A DNA stretch of 64,000 bases from Dipteris shenzhenensis (taxonomy: Eukaryota; Polypodiophyta; Polypodiopsida; Gleicheniales). Positions 1-12,226 of this stretch are shown one piece after another (the first letter of the stretch is position 1; every line of letters begins with the position of its first letter). The DNA is taken from NCBI GenBank assembly GCA_047967505.1, contig CM106539.1. One strand, given 5' to 3'. The position numbers were made by a program, and so were the translations under genes. The notes under the pieces were generated by a model. It was not told the origin of the DNA and searched no databases. It saw nothing but the letters and a program-made list of their open reading frames with translations.

Positions 1-629
1 GACTAGTGGGGGAGAATGATTATGACCATGGGCGTGGGGGTGGGTTGACCGCGTCGGTGATGGGGTAGTAGGATAGCAACGGTCGATGGGGAACCACTAT
101 AGCATCAGTCAACGCCTGTCAGATCGGTGGGGAAGTAACTCTGACACGAATTCACTTAGGGCAATGAGGTAAACCATAGTCAGAGGTTAGGTCAGTGTGG
201 AAGCACTACGGCACCAGGTCAACACAATTTAATTGGAGGGATCCGGCTAACACGCCGGTCAGCGGGGAATCTGGTTGGTGCGATGTGGCTACAGCCTCGA
301 CTTAGCGGGATAGTCACACACAGTTTCATCGACTGAGATTTGATGATTTATGAGGATTTTTCAGTTTCCGTTCATGATTTTTTGTGATGGGGGGATGCTA
401 CACTACCTAATCTACCTACTCAATGAAAAAAACAAAACACTTTTTGAAAGCCAAAATGCAAAAACTAATAAAAGGGGAGTTCTAAAACATAAAACTACTT
501 CAAAACTTGACAAGAATCCTTAGTTTTGTTGTTTTTTGAGGTGATTAGACCTCACACACATCTTAGCAATCAAGCCTACTAAGTTCGTATCAACTTGAAA
601 TACCAAAAAGCATCAAAGACAAGCTTCCC
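1..629. other. no gene recognised
   Basis: No coding or RNA feature is recognisable. The first 330 bases are GC-richer and carry loosely repeated phrases of the type GGTCAG-TGGGGAA-CACTA-AGTCAAC, which may be the edge of an old repeat. The rest is AT-rich. Confidence 0.5.
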
Positions 630-1038
630 ATGCATGGATTTGTTAAAAAAATTTCAAATATGCAAGGGAAAATTATGAAAATTTCATGTCCCCCCTCCCA
701 CAAAATATAAGTTATATACCTTGAAAAATATGCAAGATTTTAAGATTTGTACATATTTTTCATAATATGTGAGGCCCAAGGGAGGGGGGGGGGTCTTTTG
801 GATGAGGGGGGGTAAAACAAAAAACACACTAAAATATGAAAACCCTTCTCCTTTCAAATTAATGTAACTTTTTCATGTGTTACCTAAATTTCAAGGTGTA
901 AAGACATATTTTATGCTCTTTTAGTGTAGAACACAACCATGTTAATTTGAATAATTTCTACTCATGGCATATTCTTAAATTCATCTCATGCTCAAGATTT
1001 TGATAGGTTTTCTTACTAAAGGGAGTCAGCACCCTAGG
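630..1038 (+). repeat. dispersed repeat, copy A
   Basis: About 405 bases match 45403-45807 in the same orientation, starting at ATGCATGGATTT and ending near CCCTAGG. Both copies share the phrases ATGTCCCCCCTCCCAC, ATATGTGAGGCCCAAGG, a run of G followed by CTTTTGGATGAGGGGG, and GATTTTGATAGGTTTTCTT. Small indels and substitutions separate them. No coding potential or terminal repeats were seen, so the class (solo LTR, SINE-like or other) is open. Confidence 0.8.
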
Positions 1039-1557
1039 GCGATACATCAAGTGATACCCTCACATTAAATCCAATCCTCGCTGTGAGTTCCATCACCTAT
1101 ACTCAAGCCACTAATTACATTAGTTATCAACAATCGATTGAACGAATCACCGAATCAACCAATCCCAACATAACCATGATCAAAGTACAATAATCAAGCA
1201 TAACACCAATAACACTAGTGACATCAGTATTAACATGGAATCACCCACAATATCGACCATCTAGCATGGCAAAACACAAGCTAGTCAGGCATCCTCAACT
1301 AACCACATAAAGCATCCACTAGGACCCCCGCCACGTCTGGTGCACTCCTATGGAGTACTTTGCCATAGTGACACTAGACTAAAATAATGTCCAAAGCAAG
1401 TACTTTGCCACAGTCACACTTGACCAAAATAATAATGTCGAAAGCAAGACATATAATCAGAAATATAATTTTTGCTTTATGACATGACTTGGATTAGAAT
1501 AATGTCTAAGATGCTTTTGGTTTTTTCTAGAATTTTATAGGAGTCACAAGCCTGTCC

Positions 1558-2357
1558 ATGGACTCAAACTTTGCTACCAAGGACACTCACATGGTCACAT
1601 ATGATGATGACATCTACAAACATTGGATTAGGATTTTGACCTTGGTAATGCAAGGTGATCTTGAGGGTCAAAATCCCACAATAACATATATGAGGTGTCT
1701 GTTGGGATCAAAAGATGACCATGTACGTGCATGTCAAGTAGAGATTGACTCTGGACAAATTAGTCAACTCAAGCAAAGACAAACACTCCATTGAAATATA
1801 TCAACGGCGATGGCGATTAATCATGATAGAGAACTAAAAGAAGCAGTCATCAAGGAGTATGCCACCTTCACCCTGGCATCAAACATGGGATGCCCTTGCA
1901 AGTTACTCAAACTTGATTTAATTTTTTATCACATCTTGAAGGGTTCACGTGAGTCATGGGTCAGAGAGAAGCTGCAAGTTGGCAATACCACACTTGATTT
2001 TCTAGAAGTCGTGTCATTGTATATTGATTGGGTGATTAGTTCAAGAGAGGGTAACAACTCTACATTGCATGCTTTTTTCCTTGGACGATTATTTAGATGA
2101 ACATGGAGATGGAGGGGGAGCTATTTCTAACACGTCACTCCATGTGTGCTCTTGACACCCCTGAAGGATCTGCCAAAGGCATGTGTTGGGATAAGGTTGC
2201 CTCCAAGAAGTTTCTCTGTGGTTTGATGGAGATCGCTACCTCTCCGTCACAGTTTGTATTGCTATCATTTTTTACAATGAGAGAGATGGTAAATCTCAAG
2301 GAAGTAATGGAAGAAGCTCAGTTTTGGCATAGAAGGTTTGTGGGTGTTATCCCATGA
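1558..2357 (+). other. chain of three short uncharacterised ORFs
   Basis: Three consecutive plus-strand ORFs of 78, 96 and 86 codons (1558-1794, 1810-2100, 2097-2357) lie close together in two frames. Their composition is protein-like rather than low-complexity. I recognise no domain. They could be remains of one decayed gene or retroelement gag split by frameshifts, or chance ORFs. No function is proposed. Confidence 0.2.
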
Positions 2358-3019
2358 ATCAAAGAGTGTACAATTGGGTTTTTCAGAGACCTTCTACTTT
2401 TGGTCATTTGCAAGCTCACATGATGGGTTTATGGATTAAAAAAACACAAGGCCATACACAATAATTGAGGACAATATTATGTATTCTGATGAGGTCGATG
2501 AGTATGAAAAAGAGGCGATCATGAAGCATGCATCATCAAGGAGTGCATCAGGTGCTATTGTAGTAGGGAACATGAAGTTATTGTTGACCTTTTTCCTAAT
2601 GGAGATGTGGCATTACAAGCATTGTCAAGCAAAAGAAAAGTGATTGCACTAGTGAAGACATCCTCGTAGGCAACAAAGCTCAAGGCTATGTGTGTGGCAC
2701 ATGCATCAGATAATGCCCATATTAGGATTTGCTCTAGCATTGAGATGCCTTTCAAGACACATAGATTTGATTCACCTATATATGAAGAAATTGGAGAGAG
2801 TGAGCACCACATTGAACCCTTGCGACCTTTAACTGAAGCATAACTTGAAGCTATCAAAAGATTACATTGGAATATTTGGATCATGAAGGTGTTTAGCTAC
2901 TCATTTATTCCTTATATATATATGTAGGTTCAAAATAATTATAGCAATATAATAATATTACTTTTATGGATTTCCTTGATTTCACATACTCTCATTATAT
3001 TAAACATATTAAACATGTG

Positions 3020-3775
3020 ATATGATGAAATTGTGACATAATGACATGGGGAATGGCACTAGTGTCATTCTCCCAATGTGGGGTTATAGATAAGAGGTAC
3101 TATTGGCATTCTATGTGGCCTCATATGGAGAATGGCACTAGTTCCATTCTCTCTCTGAGGTTATGTAGAAATGGTAATAATGTCATGCTCCTTTCTTGAA
3201 TCTATGTGATTTGAAAGCATTATAGAGATTAAAAATTGTATTGTTATAACTATTTTGTCAAAATTTGGATTGGACTGCTTTTTACGAATCTATTGGAACA
3301 TGGGGAATGGCACTAGTTTTATTCTCCTCATGAGGTTATAGGAATTCTCCATGCCATCATTTGGAGAATGGCATTTGTGGCATTAACTCTATGGGGTTAT
3401 GGATATTTTATGTTCCTTTGTTCACTTGTGTATTTTGAATGTAACAAAGAGAATTAAAATGTAATACAACATCTATCCTTTCAAAACATGCATTGTACAT
3501 TTCTTTTGAGACATGGGGAGAGGCACTAGTGCTATTCTCTCCTCCTAATGAGGTTATAGAGAAAGGCACTAGTGGCATTCTTCATGACCTTATTGGAAAA
3601 ATGGCACTAGCACCATTCCCCAAGAGGAATGGCAATTGTGCTATTCTCTCTTTGAGTTGAGAGAGAAAGGTTGCACTATTGGCATTCCCTATGGCCCTTT
3701 AGAGAGATTGGCACTAATGCCATTCCTTAAGAGGATAATGGAATTAGTGACATTCTGTCTAGATGTGATGGTGGA
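3020..3775. repeat. array of imperfect palindromes, cluster 1
   Basis: About eight to ten copies of a dyad-symmetric motif with core AATGGCACTAGTGCCATT, usually framed by GGAGA or TCTCC, are spaced 25-170 bases apart. Examples lie near 3050, 3130, 3303, 3521, 3563 and 3600. The same family forms a denser cluster at 31800-32850. Short ORFs across it are reading-frame shadows of the repeat. Confidence 0.75.
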
Positions 3776-3826
3776 TAATGGTCATATTTTATTGGTTTCA
3801 TATGCTTTTGTGCTTTGATTATGTTG

Positions 3827-3985
3827 AATAAGGAGAACATACCACCCAAAATGGGGACAATCAATGATGCGATGGATACAAGACGTATAGAAGAAAACAT
3901 AGCACCAAAAATGGAGACAATTGCAAGGAATATCATTAATCCTATACTTTTAGAAGAGAACATAGTCAGAACATAGTAACTCAAC
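3827..3985 (+). other. short internally repeated open stretch
   Basis: On the plus strand a phrase beginning GAAGA(A/G)AACATA and containing CCAAAAATGGAGACAAT recurs two to three times, giving a short in-frame peptide repeat. It lies 300 bases upstream of the FCP1-like fragment. Whether it was once part of that gene cannot be told from sequence alone. Confidence 0.25.
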
Positions 3986-4274
3986 ATTAGGAAACAAGAC
4001 TAGATAATCTTATTGTTGTTGCAAACATGTATGAAAATGTAGCACCTGGTAGTTTGGAGGACTCAGAAGCTAGTAGAATTTGGATCTACATCCACATCCA
4101 ATTTCTTTGTATATGCCACAAATGACAGTCATATTAGACCTGAATCAATTGCTATTGAGTCACTGCTTATTCAAGTCACCAATACATCTGCTTATTATGC
4201 ACGGCAAAAATAGTTATATGGTTATTCATATGGGTGCATAGAATTCCTAAAAATCCTAAAAATCTAGCTCAACT

Positions 4275-4618
4275 ATGATGGAGCATTATGTACTTGATAT
4301 GGTAGGAAAGCTGCAAAATTATGCAAATGAGAGCCTCCCTTTCTTTGTTATATGGTCTCAACAACAAGGATGCTACACTTATAGCAAGATGATGATAAAA
4401 AGGCCCAACAAGGTTGGTGTTGAGGCAATGTTCAAACCCTTAGCGAAAATCTCAAAGCCATTTGGATGTGATGCTAGAAGGACAATCCTTGTTGACGACT
4501 CCCTGTATAAGGCTTGCATCAGTCCTTCATCAAATTGCATATTTCCTTTCTATGTTTGATGTACAAGACAAGGAGGATAACATTCTATTGGGAGAAAGTG
4601 TCTTGCATGGACTTGGAG
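4275..4618 (+). pseudogene. FCP1/NIF-type phosphatase domain fragment (C-terminal half)
   Basis: The 94-codon ORF from 4275 shows the second half of an FCP1-homology (NIF, HAD-like) phosphatase fold. There is a PFFVIWSQQQG strand, a KPLAKISKPFG segment, the hallmark ILVDDSLYKA (family form: ILIDDSPYKA) and then PSSNCIFPFY. After the stop near 4558 the next frame continues with FDVQDKEDNILLGESVLHGL, as expected for the acidic loop and last helix of this domain. A frameshift or lost intron therefore lies near 4555. The N-terminal half with the DxDx nucleophile motif is absent upstream. In plants this family includes CTD-phosphatase-like proteins. This copy looks like a captured or decayed fragment. 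A related domain lies at 45920-46520 on the other strand. Confidence 0.55.
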
Positions 4619-4807
4619 GCTGAAGTTGAGTTGAAATATAGATGCCTCAAGAATTTGTTTGATTCTAAAGAAGACATATTCTTATGCTTATATGACCATG
4701 CGAGGATCATGCAGCATATGCCTATATGCTTGCACAACATATGTTTATATTGCGAATGCATATATGAGCATATGACTCTATGTGAAAAGGGAGCCTCAAC
4801 TCATTTA

Positions 4808-6245
4808 GTGTTCTTGAATGCATAGGTTTTCAATGCATTCTTTACAACAACCAACCTATTGGTTGAAATAACAACCACCGTGTTGGTTGCAAACAATGTG
4901 CTAGTTTTAAGCACTTCAGTGCAAATAATAAAGAAAATGCAAAAGCACTTATATTAATGTAGAAATATACATTAGATGTATTCAAAAAACCATACACATT
5001 CATATAGCACTTATGTGCACTGTGATAACACTTTTTAGCAATGTTGAGTGCTTTTTTAGCACTACTTTAAGCACATTGTTTCCCTAGTTTCTAGTTTCAG
5101 CACTTTTTAGCACTTCTTTATAGTTTTGACACTTTTAGCAACCTTCACCTTCTCTTAGTACTCTTTGAGCACTATCAGAGTACTTTTTAGGAATGTTGAG
5201 CACATTTTTAGCTTTCACTTTCAATCACTTTTTGAGCATTGTAATTTTCAGCACTTGTCAACATTTTTTAGCACTTGTGAGTGCCTCTTTAGCACTTGTT
5301 AGCACTTTTTGAGCACTTGCTAGTACTTTTTTAGCACCTTTTGAGCACTTGTTTAGTAGTTGTCAGTGGTTTTTCAGGACTTGTTACCACTTTTAGTACT
5401 CTTTTATCACTTCTCAGTAGCTTTTCAGCACTTGTCAACACTTTTTAGCACTTTTTCAGCATTTGTTAGCATTATTCAACACTTTTTTAGCACTTATCAA
5501 CATAGTCTAGTATCCACAACCTCACCCCATGGAGTATTAAGGATTCACAAGAGAATTTGTACTTGGCAAAGCCTTGCCTTGGGAATGAGGAGGAGAGGTA
5601 TTGCCCCTATCCACATGCAACAGACAACCATGCAGAAGCCCCATCATAGACGAAGTCAAGGACCTTTTAGTTTACTTTTACACCCTGTAAGACCCGAGAA
5701 TCCCTAAATAAGAAAAAAAATTACCATAGGAGAGTTGATAGAGATGTGGTTGTACATCTAATTGACAAGACTTAGGTTAGTCTTTATGTGGATGAGTCTC
5801 CAATGATCTGATTTCATATGTCATTTACATGGTGAAGATGGGAATCAATGTAATATCTATAAATGGCATTCAATCTAAGAAATTTTCAAATTTGTGATTT
5901 GAAAAATTCGGGAAATTTGGACGAATAATTCGTTTAGAAAAAAAACGAGCAAAAATTCACTACCACTTCATGTTTTTTCCATAATTTGCCATGTCATCCA
6001 TCAATATTCATATGGTTGCATAGGCCAACCACAATGAGTGCTCTTCGATGCATAGGTTTTCAATGTATGCTTTATAGAACTAGCCTAGTGGTTGAAATAA
6101 CAACCACCGTGCTAGTTACAACCACCAGTCAGTTGCATAGGCTGACCACAATGAGTGTTCTTTAATGCATAGGTTTTCAATGTACAATTTATAGCAACTA
6201 GCTTGGTGGTTAGAGTACATCCACTGTGTTGGTTGTACATAAGAC
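4808..6245 (+). repeat. three copies of a roughly 90-base repeat
   Basis: Copies at about 4808-4895, 6022-6118 and 6137-6245 share GTGTTCTT-AATGCATAGGTTTTCAATG, then a TTATAGAAC segment, GGTTGAAATAACAACCACC and GTTGGTTG. The second and third are adjacent. No coding meaning was found. Confidence 0.7.
5010..5510 (+). repeat. TTAGCAC minisatellite, block 1
   Basis: Irregular repeats of TTTTTAGCACTTGTTAGCAC fill this block, with variants using GAGCAC or CAACAC. Two more blocks of the same family follow at 6255-6560 and 6785-7000. The 115-codon ORF crossing it is a product of the repeat. Confidence 0.8.
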
Positions 6246-6254
6246 AACCACAAT

Positions 6255-7000
6255 CTGTCTACTTTTAGCATTTTTTAGCAACTTATTTAGCAGGTTAGCA
6301 CCACCACAGTGGGGGGAATAGGAATCCCAGTGGATCATGCCAGCCATCAATCACTTTTTCAACACTTGTTACCACCTTTTAGCACTTGTGACCACTTTTG
6401 CACCTTTTTAGCACTTTGTTAGCACCACATCTAGCATTAGTGTGCGAGGGAAAATGGGAACCTTGGTGGATCACACCAACCAGTTAGCACTTCTTTAGTA
6501 AGCACTTCTATAGCACTAGGTAGCAATTTTCTAGCACTTGAACATTGCCAATCAATCCAATGTAAACCCTATCCCCAATATCCACATCCACCAATCGTGT
6601 TGATGTAAATTAACCCATTGTAATAATCCTCAATTGTGTCATCTTTTAAGTAATGGAGGATTGATGTCATTTGATAGCCCCTGCATATTCATATTGAGAA
6701 AGGAAAATATGTGTTTTTGTGACCCATAAATTAATTTATTTTCTTGCGATGGGAGAAAATAGAATTCCCAGAGTGGATCATGCCAACCATCGAGCACTAT
6801 TTTAGCACTTGTTAGCACTTTCTATCACTTTCTTCCACTTTTGTTAACTTGTTAGCACTTTTTGAGCACATTTTAGCACCACTATGGTGGAGGGGAGTAG
6901 AATTCTTGGATCATCATACCAACAACCCATATTAGCAATTTTTAGCACCCGCTAGTACTTTCTAGCATGTGTTAGCATTTTTTAGCACTTTTTTAGACCG
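6255..7000 (+). repeat. TTAGCAC minisatellite, blocks 2 and 3
   Basis: Further TTAGCACTTGTTAGCAC-type repeats at 6255-6560 and 6785-7000 alternate with a repeated linker of the type GGAATCCCAGTGGATCATGCC (variants near 6320, 6460, 6755 and 6905). The block is therefore a higher-order repeat of minisatellite plus linker. Confidence 0.65.
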
Positions 7001-7245
7001 TCTCTAGAAAAAACAATAAATACATGGATGTGAATGGATGGGAACTCTTTAATGATAGGTACAACTATTTTTGAGCTTGATGTTAAGGTTTTTGCAATTT
7101 TAATGGGTACCTTTGTACATGAGCTAAGCAAGGAAGTCTCCTAATAAGAACACATTCCTGTGGCAATGTGGTTTAATAGGAGGTAGAAAAGCTGGAAAGG
7201 AAGGAGAGGTGTTCCCATTGAGTCTTCAACAAGTCACAAAGAGGG

Positions 7246-7305
7246 AGTTATAGAGAGGGAAGTTTCAAGCTATAGCAGAGTTATAGAGAGGGAAGTTTCA
7301 AGCTA
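7246..7305 (+). repeat. 33-base tandem duplication
   Basis: The phrase AGTTATAGAGAGGGAAGTTT occurs at 7246 and again at 7279, and both copies continue into CAAGCTA. It is a simple two-copy duplication. Confidence 0.85.
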
Positions 7306-7550
7306 CAATAGAGATTTGTTCACTGTTTAGAAATAGTAGCAAATTGAGGAATAGTTTGTCCATAACAACCATTTTTTAAACTACTAAAGTGAGAGTTTCT
7401 ATGGCCTTGGGAGCATCTTGTGTTCTTACCAAGTCTACTACTTTTAGAATGGCATCTTAAGCTAGAACAACCCTTATAAATTAGGTTGTTTAGTGCATTC
7501 TAGATTTATGGTATTTTGAACTTAATGCCCACATCACCCATGAAGTTAGG

Positions 7551-7748
7551 GCACCAATACTTAGAATTCAAAATATTAAAAACCAGCCAAACTAAAAGCC
7601 CATGCAATACAAATAGTTTATGCATGAAGCATTAGTAGAGAAGAGAGGGCACCAATAGTTAAAATTCAAACAATTAAAAACTAGCCAGACTAAAAGCCCA
7701 CGTAAAACAAACGGTTTATGCATGGAAGTGCTAGTAGAGAAGAGAGGG
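7551..7748 (+). repeat. 98-base tandem duplication
   Basis: Units 7551-7648 and 7649-7748 both start GCACCAATA and end TAGTAGAGAAGAGAGG, with about 10-15% difference. Minus-strand ORFs of 68-75 codons here read through the duplication and are not supported as genes. Confidence 0.85.
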
Positions 7749-10700
7749 AACCAACATACTTCTGAAATAAAATGTTGATGAGGAATCAATAGTGCCTTGC
7801 CTAGAAATAACAAATGCAAACCTTGGACCCCTAATTTCCAGCTTTGACATCAAGGTGTTTGCAATAGGTGAATATGACCTACATGAGAGGTCGAGGGAGG
7901 AAAGTTTTACTATGGGCAAAGGACAAGACACAAACATCTAAAATAGGGATAGTGTTTCTAGGACATCCTTATGAGGTTGTAAAATACCAAGTGTACTTTG
8001 GAAATGATATAGGAGTGATAGTTGAAGATATTATACTTCACTTAGAGAATTTGATGAATGGCATAGTAACAATTTATCTTCCAACTCTATGGGCATGGCT
8101 GACATATTTTGATTTTGATTTAGTGTGTAGCCATTGATAAATCGACATGCCTTTCAACTTTGAGGACTTCATTCTTTTATGCATATATTTCCTCTTTCAT
8201 TCAGCATATCTTTTTGGACTTATTCCTAGTAAAGGATGATTTACAGGAGGAAATAGAAATTAAACATCAATATAAATGATCTAAGTTATACTCATTATAC
8301 ATACTCATGATGTATAGTCAATGTGCTCACACATAAACATACTATTCTGATGTTTTCAATTTTTGTTGCTAGATAATATGCATTGGAAAATAAAAAGGAT
8401 CTTGTTCAAGCACCCTCTCCTTATCAGTGTAATTTAGGAGGGGATATTGAGAATTGTGTAAATGACCATGGACATTTGGTGTAGTGACAAACTCTAACCC
8501 TAATCTTTAAGGATGAACATGTATATGTTTTAGTTTCATTGCAATACAAGTTGGTAGTTGTCTCTTGTGCACTCTACTCTCTCTCCTCTCGATTCTACAA
8601 AAGTATCCAAAATAAGACTTTGTAAATTGCTTTAAGCAATTTATACTTAATGTATGTAAAAACTTCGCAGCACAAACAATTCTTACTCATGAAATCACCC
8701 CATATTGTCCATTTTTGTTGGGAACAACAAGAAACTTGGCATGAGTCTATCAAATTTATCAATTTGGATGCTGAGATTTTTGTAAAAGGGGTTCAAGTAT
8801 ATTGAAGCAAATAATAAACCTTGATCATCACCTTAAGTTTTGCCATGTTTAGCGCCAAAAATAGCTCTACACTAGTCGAATTTATTGGTTACAGGTTGAT
8901 GAATTGATTTCACACTATTTATAGCAAAAAAACTCCACCAAATGTTGAGAAACTTAAAACGAAAATATCAAGTTTGTTTAAACTAACCACCGTGAGCTAT
9001 TGCCTCAGCTAAAATACATGTGTCTTACGGTAAAAACGTGCCGTGGGCTATGGGTTTCAAAGGGGAATAGCAAGATGCATACCACAAATGGGCTAACCCA
9101 ATTAAAAACTAGGCTATTAGAAGCAAAAAGGAGCTAGGTTTTTGTAGATTTTACTAGTTCTAGTAAAAGAAGAGCTCAATTTTCCTTAATTGCACTTCAT
9201 TAAACACACGGGGGGCTCCAAGACTCTCTTATGGGGTCAAATCCTTCGATGCCACTTGAAGATGAAGAGTAAACCACATGTGGGTGCATTACAAAAGTAC
9301 GAATGGATCGGTCAACAAACAACACAACCATATTAAGAAAAGTGTGTTTGGTTAGAGCCTATCCCTACACTAGGGATGGCGAAGATGCGATGGCCTCTTT
9401 GTAGGTGGTTGTCAAGAGGTGGGCAAAGTGGTGGATGTTCTCCCCATACCTCTCCTTCTCAATGACTCATAGCCAATAGCTACCCATGGTGGAAGGTCTC
9501 CTTTGTGTTTGCAAGACTGCACAATGGACTATAGAATGCATAGCCAGCCATGTGTGGGTGATATGACCCAAATAATTGTGGAAGGTTTAGGGGGTACCCT
9601 TGGGGGGCCCGCCAGATTAGTGTCGGAAGATGACACTAATTTATTTAGAAGTGCCTATGGGGATGACCCTAATAATGGTGAGGCTATCTTGCGATGCTGG
9701 TGTAGAGGGGCTATGGGGATGTCATCTTGGGGTGCGGTCATGCTTGGCTAGTGGTGGTTCGGAAGGCTAGTATCACATAGCATCTGGAATGTTGAGAGAG
9801 CAAATTGGGCTCTAATTGGATAAGCTGCATTAAATGGGGTTGTAATAACTCGTTGCATGCTTCTTATCTACACCCCTCCTCTCATCGAGGGGCTATACTT
9901 TCCCATCTTAGGACGAATGATTTGGGCTTGTTTTCGTGCTACCCAAGGGCGTGTTTCCACGCCATAGGGTGTGGTGGCGATGGTAGCAAATTCCACCACC
10001 GGTGGCCAATAGAATCCACAAAGGCTTTGGCGGTCTCTTTTGGCCACCGGTGGCCAAACACCTAGTAGTCATTGTCAAACTATTGGGTGCATGAAAACAT
10101 TACCCAAGATGCATGCATCTGGGTGGCGGTGTGAGCACTTTGTGGGTTCATGCAGGTTCGCATAGGAGAAAATAGTAGCTAGTGGTGGTTTCCTTCGGCA
10201 CATTGCTCCTGGGAGGGATAGGGGTGTGGAACCAATCGCCAATGTGTGAGTTTCTGTCCACTCAAATCACTCTCCATTTACTTCTTGCATTGTGTGCAAT
10301 ACTTGTATCTTGATTGAGTGCATAATCACCCGTCTTCATACGATTTTTCCCACGTAGTAGAAACCTCAATTGTTAGTGTTTCACTATTGGCATTATTTTT
10401 GCACTTCGAGTGATTTAGGAAGCCTCCAAGATAGGGCATCTTCACAAAAGTGTGCAAAGGGCCTTGTTTCCACTACGCGAGTTTAAGCGCACGTCAGAGA
10501 AGGGGCACCTAGCATTTCAGGCCACACTTAGATTTGGCACTCGGAGGTAGATCTGTCTGTGACAATCTGTTCTCAAGCATCGCAAGCATAGAGGGATAAG
10601 CATCCCAATTGAGAAGAGGCGCCTTTGGAATATTGATAGGGATCTATGGTCTACGCCATTGCTCCATGATCCATCCATTTATTTCGCAACACTGCGACCA

Positions 10701-11100
10701 ACCGGTGGATTCCCGCTTTCCGATTGCCCTTAAATTCGCAGCCAGAGGGTTGGTGGACAGCTGCTAGAGCTTCAGTTTTAATAGCCGTGCTGGATGGACA
10801 TGGTTGTTCACCGCCAGTGTCCCTCTCGAAACGCTGGTACTGGGTAGTCTGGACTCCCCGGAGTCCCGCTTGCAGTCACACAAAAAAGCGAAAAGTAGAG
10901 AGCCCAGAAAGAGACGATGATAAATGTGTGTGTGTGAGCCTCGAGCGTATGTAGGAACAGTTGTCTTATGAGTAGGTAGGAACAGTCCTTCTCTTGCGAT
11001 TGCAAAATGCATTTGACATTGTGACTGTGACTCTGACAGTAAAGTAGAGAAATTAAGTCAGAGCATTGGTCTGGCTGCTTTGAGCTCAAATGACACAGCA
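7749..11100. other. long stretch without a recognisable gene
   Basis: Several ORFs of 70-90 codons occur (7868-8137, 9503-9751, 9805-10065, 10724-10954), but none has a domain I recognise or supporting context. There is a small GC-rich island around 9960-10060 with CCACCGGTGGCC repeated twice. The 10.6-11.1 kb part may contain distal promoter sequence of the downstream 4CL gene; no specific box is claimed. Confidence 0.5.
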
Positions 11101-11429
11101 AGACTGCAAGTATTTATCTCGTGAGATGTGTGCATGAGAAATTATAAGAGGTTGTGTAAAACTACAGGGAATCTAGTAGCAAGGGGTTAATATAAACGTA
11201 GGAGAGGGACAGTAGGTGTGTACGACAGAGCTGAGAGCCTGGGATGGAGAGAAAGAACGACCAGCTGAGTCTGAGAGCGAGGTTGATCGGATAGGTGTGT
11301 AAAGCTGAGTCTGAGAGAGGTTGATCGGATAGGTTTGTAAAGATGAAGGAGTTGTGAGCATGAGCTTGTGACAGTGAGAGACACGGTGATTGATTGATGA
11401 AAGAAAGAGAGCTTGAGCATGATCTTTGA

Positions 11430-11850
11430 GAGAGAGAGAGAAAGACACACACACGTTGAGCTTCTGAGTCAGGCGTTTGAGCGAGCTGCGTGTGAGGGTG
11501 AGAGAGAGAGAGAGACAGAGAGTGATTCATAAAAAAGAGACAGACAGAGAGACAGAGAGAGAGATTGAGACACACGCGCACATACACACGCAGATTCAGT
11601 TTGAGAGTTTGAGATTGAGATTTGAGCATGAGTGAGTGAGTGATTCATCAAACGAGCGCGTGTGAGGGTGAGAGAGAGAGAGAGAGTGATTCATCAAAAA
11701 GAGAGAGACAGAGAGAGAGATTGACACACACGCATACATACGCACATACACACGCAGCTTCAGTTTGAGAGTTTGAGATTGAGATCTGAGCATGAGTGAG
11801 TGAGTGATTCATCAAACGAGCGCGCGCGAGAGAGAGAGCGTCCCGAGCTT
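11430..11850 (+). repeat. GA-rich tract with a 164-170-base tandem duplication
   Basis: Two long units start with TGTGAGGGTGAGAGAGAG at 11491 and 11661. Each continues through GTGATTCAT, a CACACGCA-type block, CAGTTTGAGAGTTTGAGATT and GAGTGAGTGAGTGATTCATC. The repeat distance is 170 bases at the start and 164 at the end because the GA runs differ in length. The tract is almost all purine, broken by CACACGC, and ends about 380 bases upstream of the 4CL start codon. Confidence 0.85.
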
Positions 11851-11876
11851 GAGTTTTAAAGTTATTGCTGACAAGC

Positions 11877-12226
11877 AATGAGCTTGAGAGATTTTAAGCA
11901 GAGCTTGTGAGTTAAGGACTGGAGTTTTGAGCTTTTGGGCTGAGCTTTTGAGCTTTGAATCGTTTGAGCATTGACTTGAGCAGTGAGCATTGGAGCTTAT
12001 GAGCTTGTGAGCTTGAAAATCTTCTCAGCACTTATGAGCTTTTGAGCTTTTGAGCTTGAGCATTGAAAGGTCGAAGGTTTTGAGGTTTGAAGCTTGTGAG
12101 CATTGAGGTGGTGAGCAGGAGCTTTTGAGCTGTTGAGCTCTGAAAGATATTCTCAGCATTGAGCTCGTGAGCTTGTGAGCTTGAGCTTCAGCTTAGCTTG
12201 TAAGCGTTAGGCTTGTGAGCAGGACT
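11877..12226 (+). promoter_or_regulatory. GAGCTT-rich leader upstream of 4CL with tiny upstream ORFs
   Basis: The 350 bases before the 4CL ATG are built from degenerate repeats of GAGCTTGTGAGCTTTTGAGC. The repeat itself creates minimal ATG-stop units: ATG AGC TTG TGA at 11999-12010, ATG AGC TTT TGA at 12034-12045, and a ten-codon ORF beginning at 11878. If transcription starts upstream, these would be upstream ORFs. The transcription start is not visible in the sequence, so a regulatory role is only inference. No clear TATA box was found. Confidence 0.4.

Noticed and set aside
3727-3987. 86-codon minus-strand ORF resembling a membrane protein
   Set aside because: The hydrophobic look comes from reading the complement of an AT-rich repeated phrase; the plus strand shows the repeat clearly.
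11162-11878. Minus-strand ORFs up to 155 codons upstream of 4CL
   Set aside because: They are the complement of GA and CACA repeats and encode Leu/Ser/His runs.
12215-12226. Start of 4CL at GTG 12215
   Set aside because: GTG is not a normal plant start; ATG 12227 gives the usual 4CL N-terminus.
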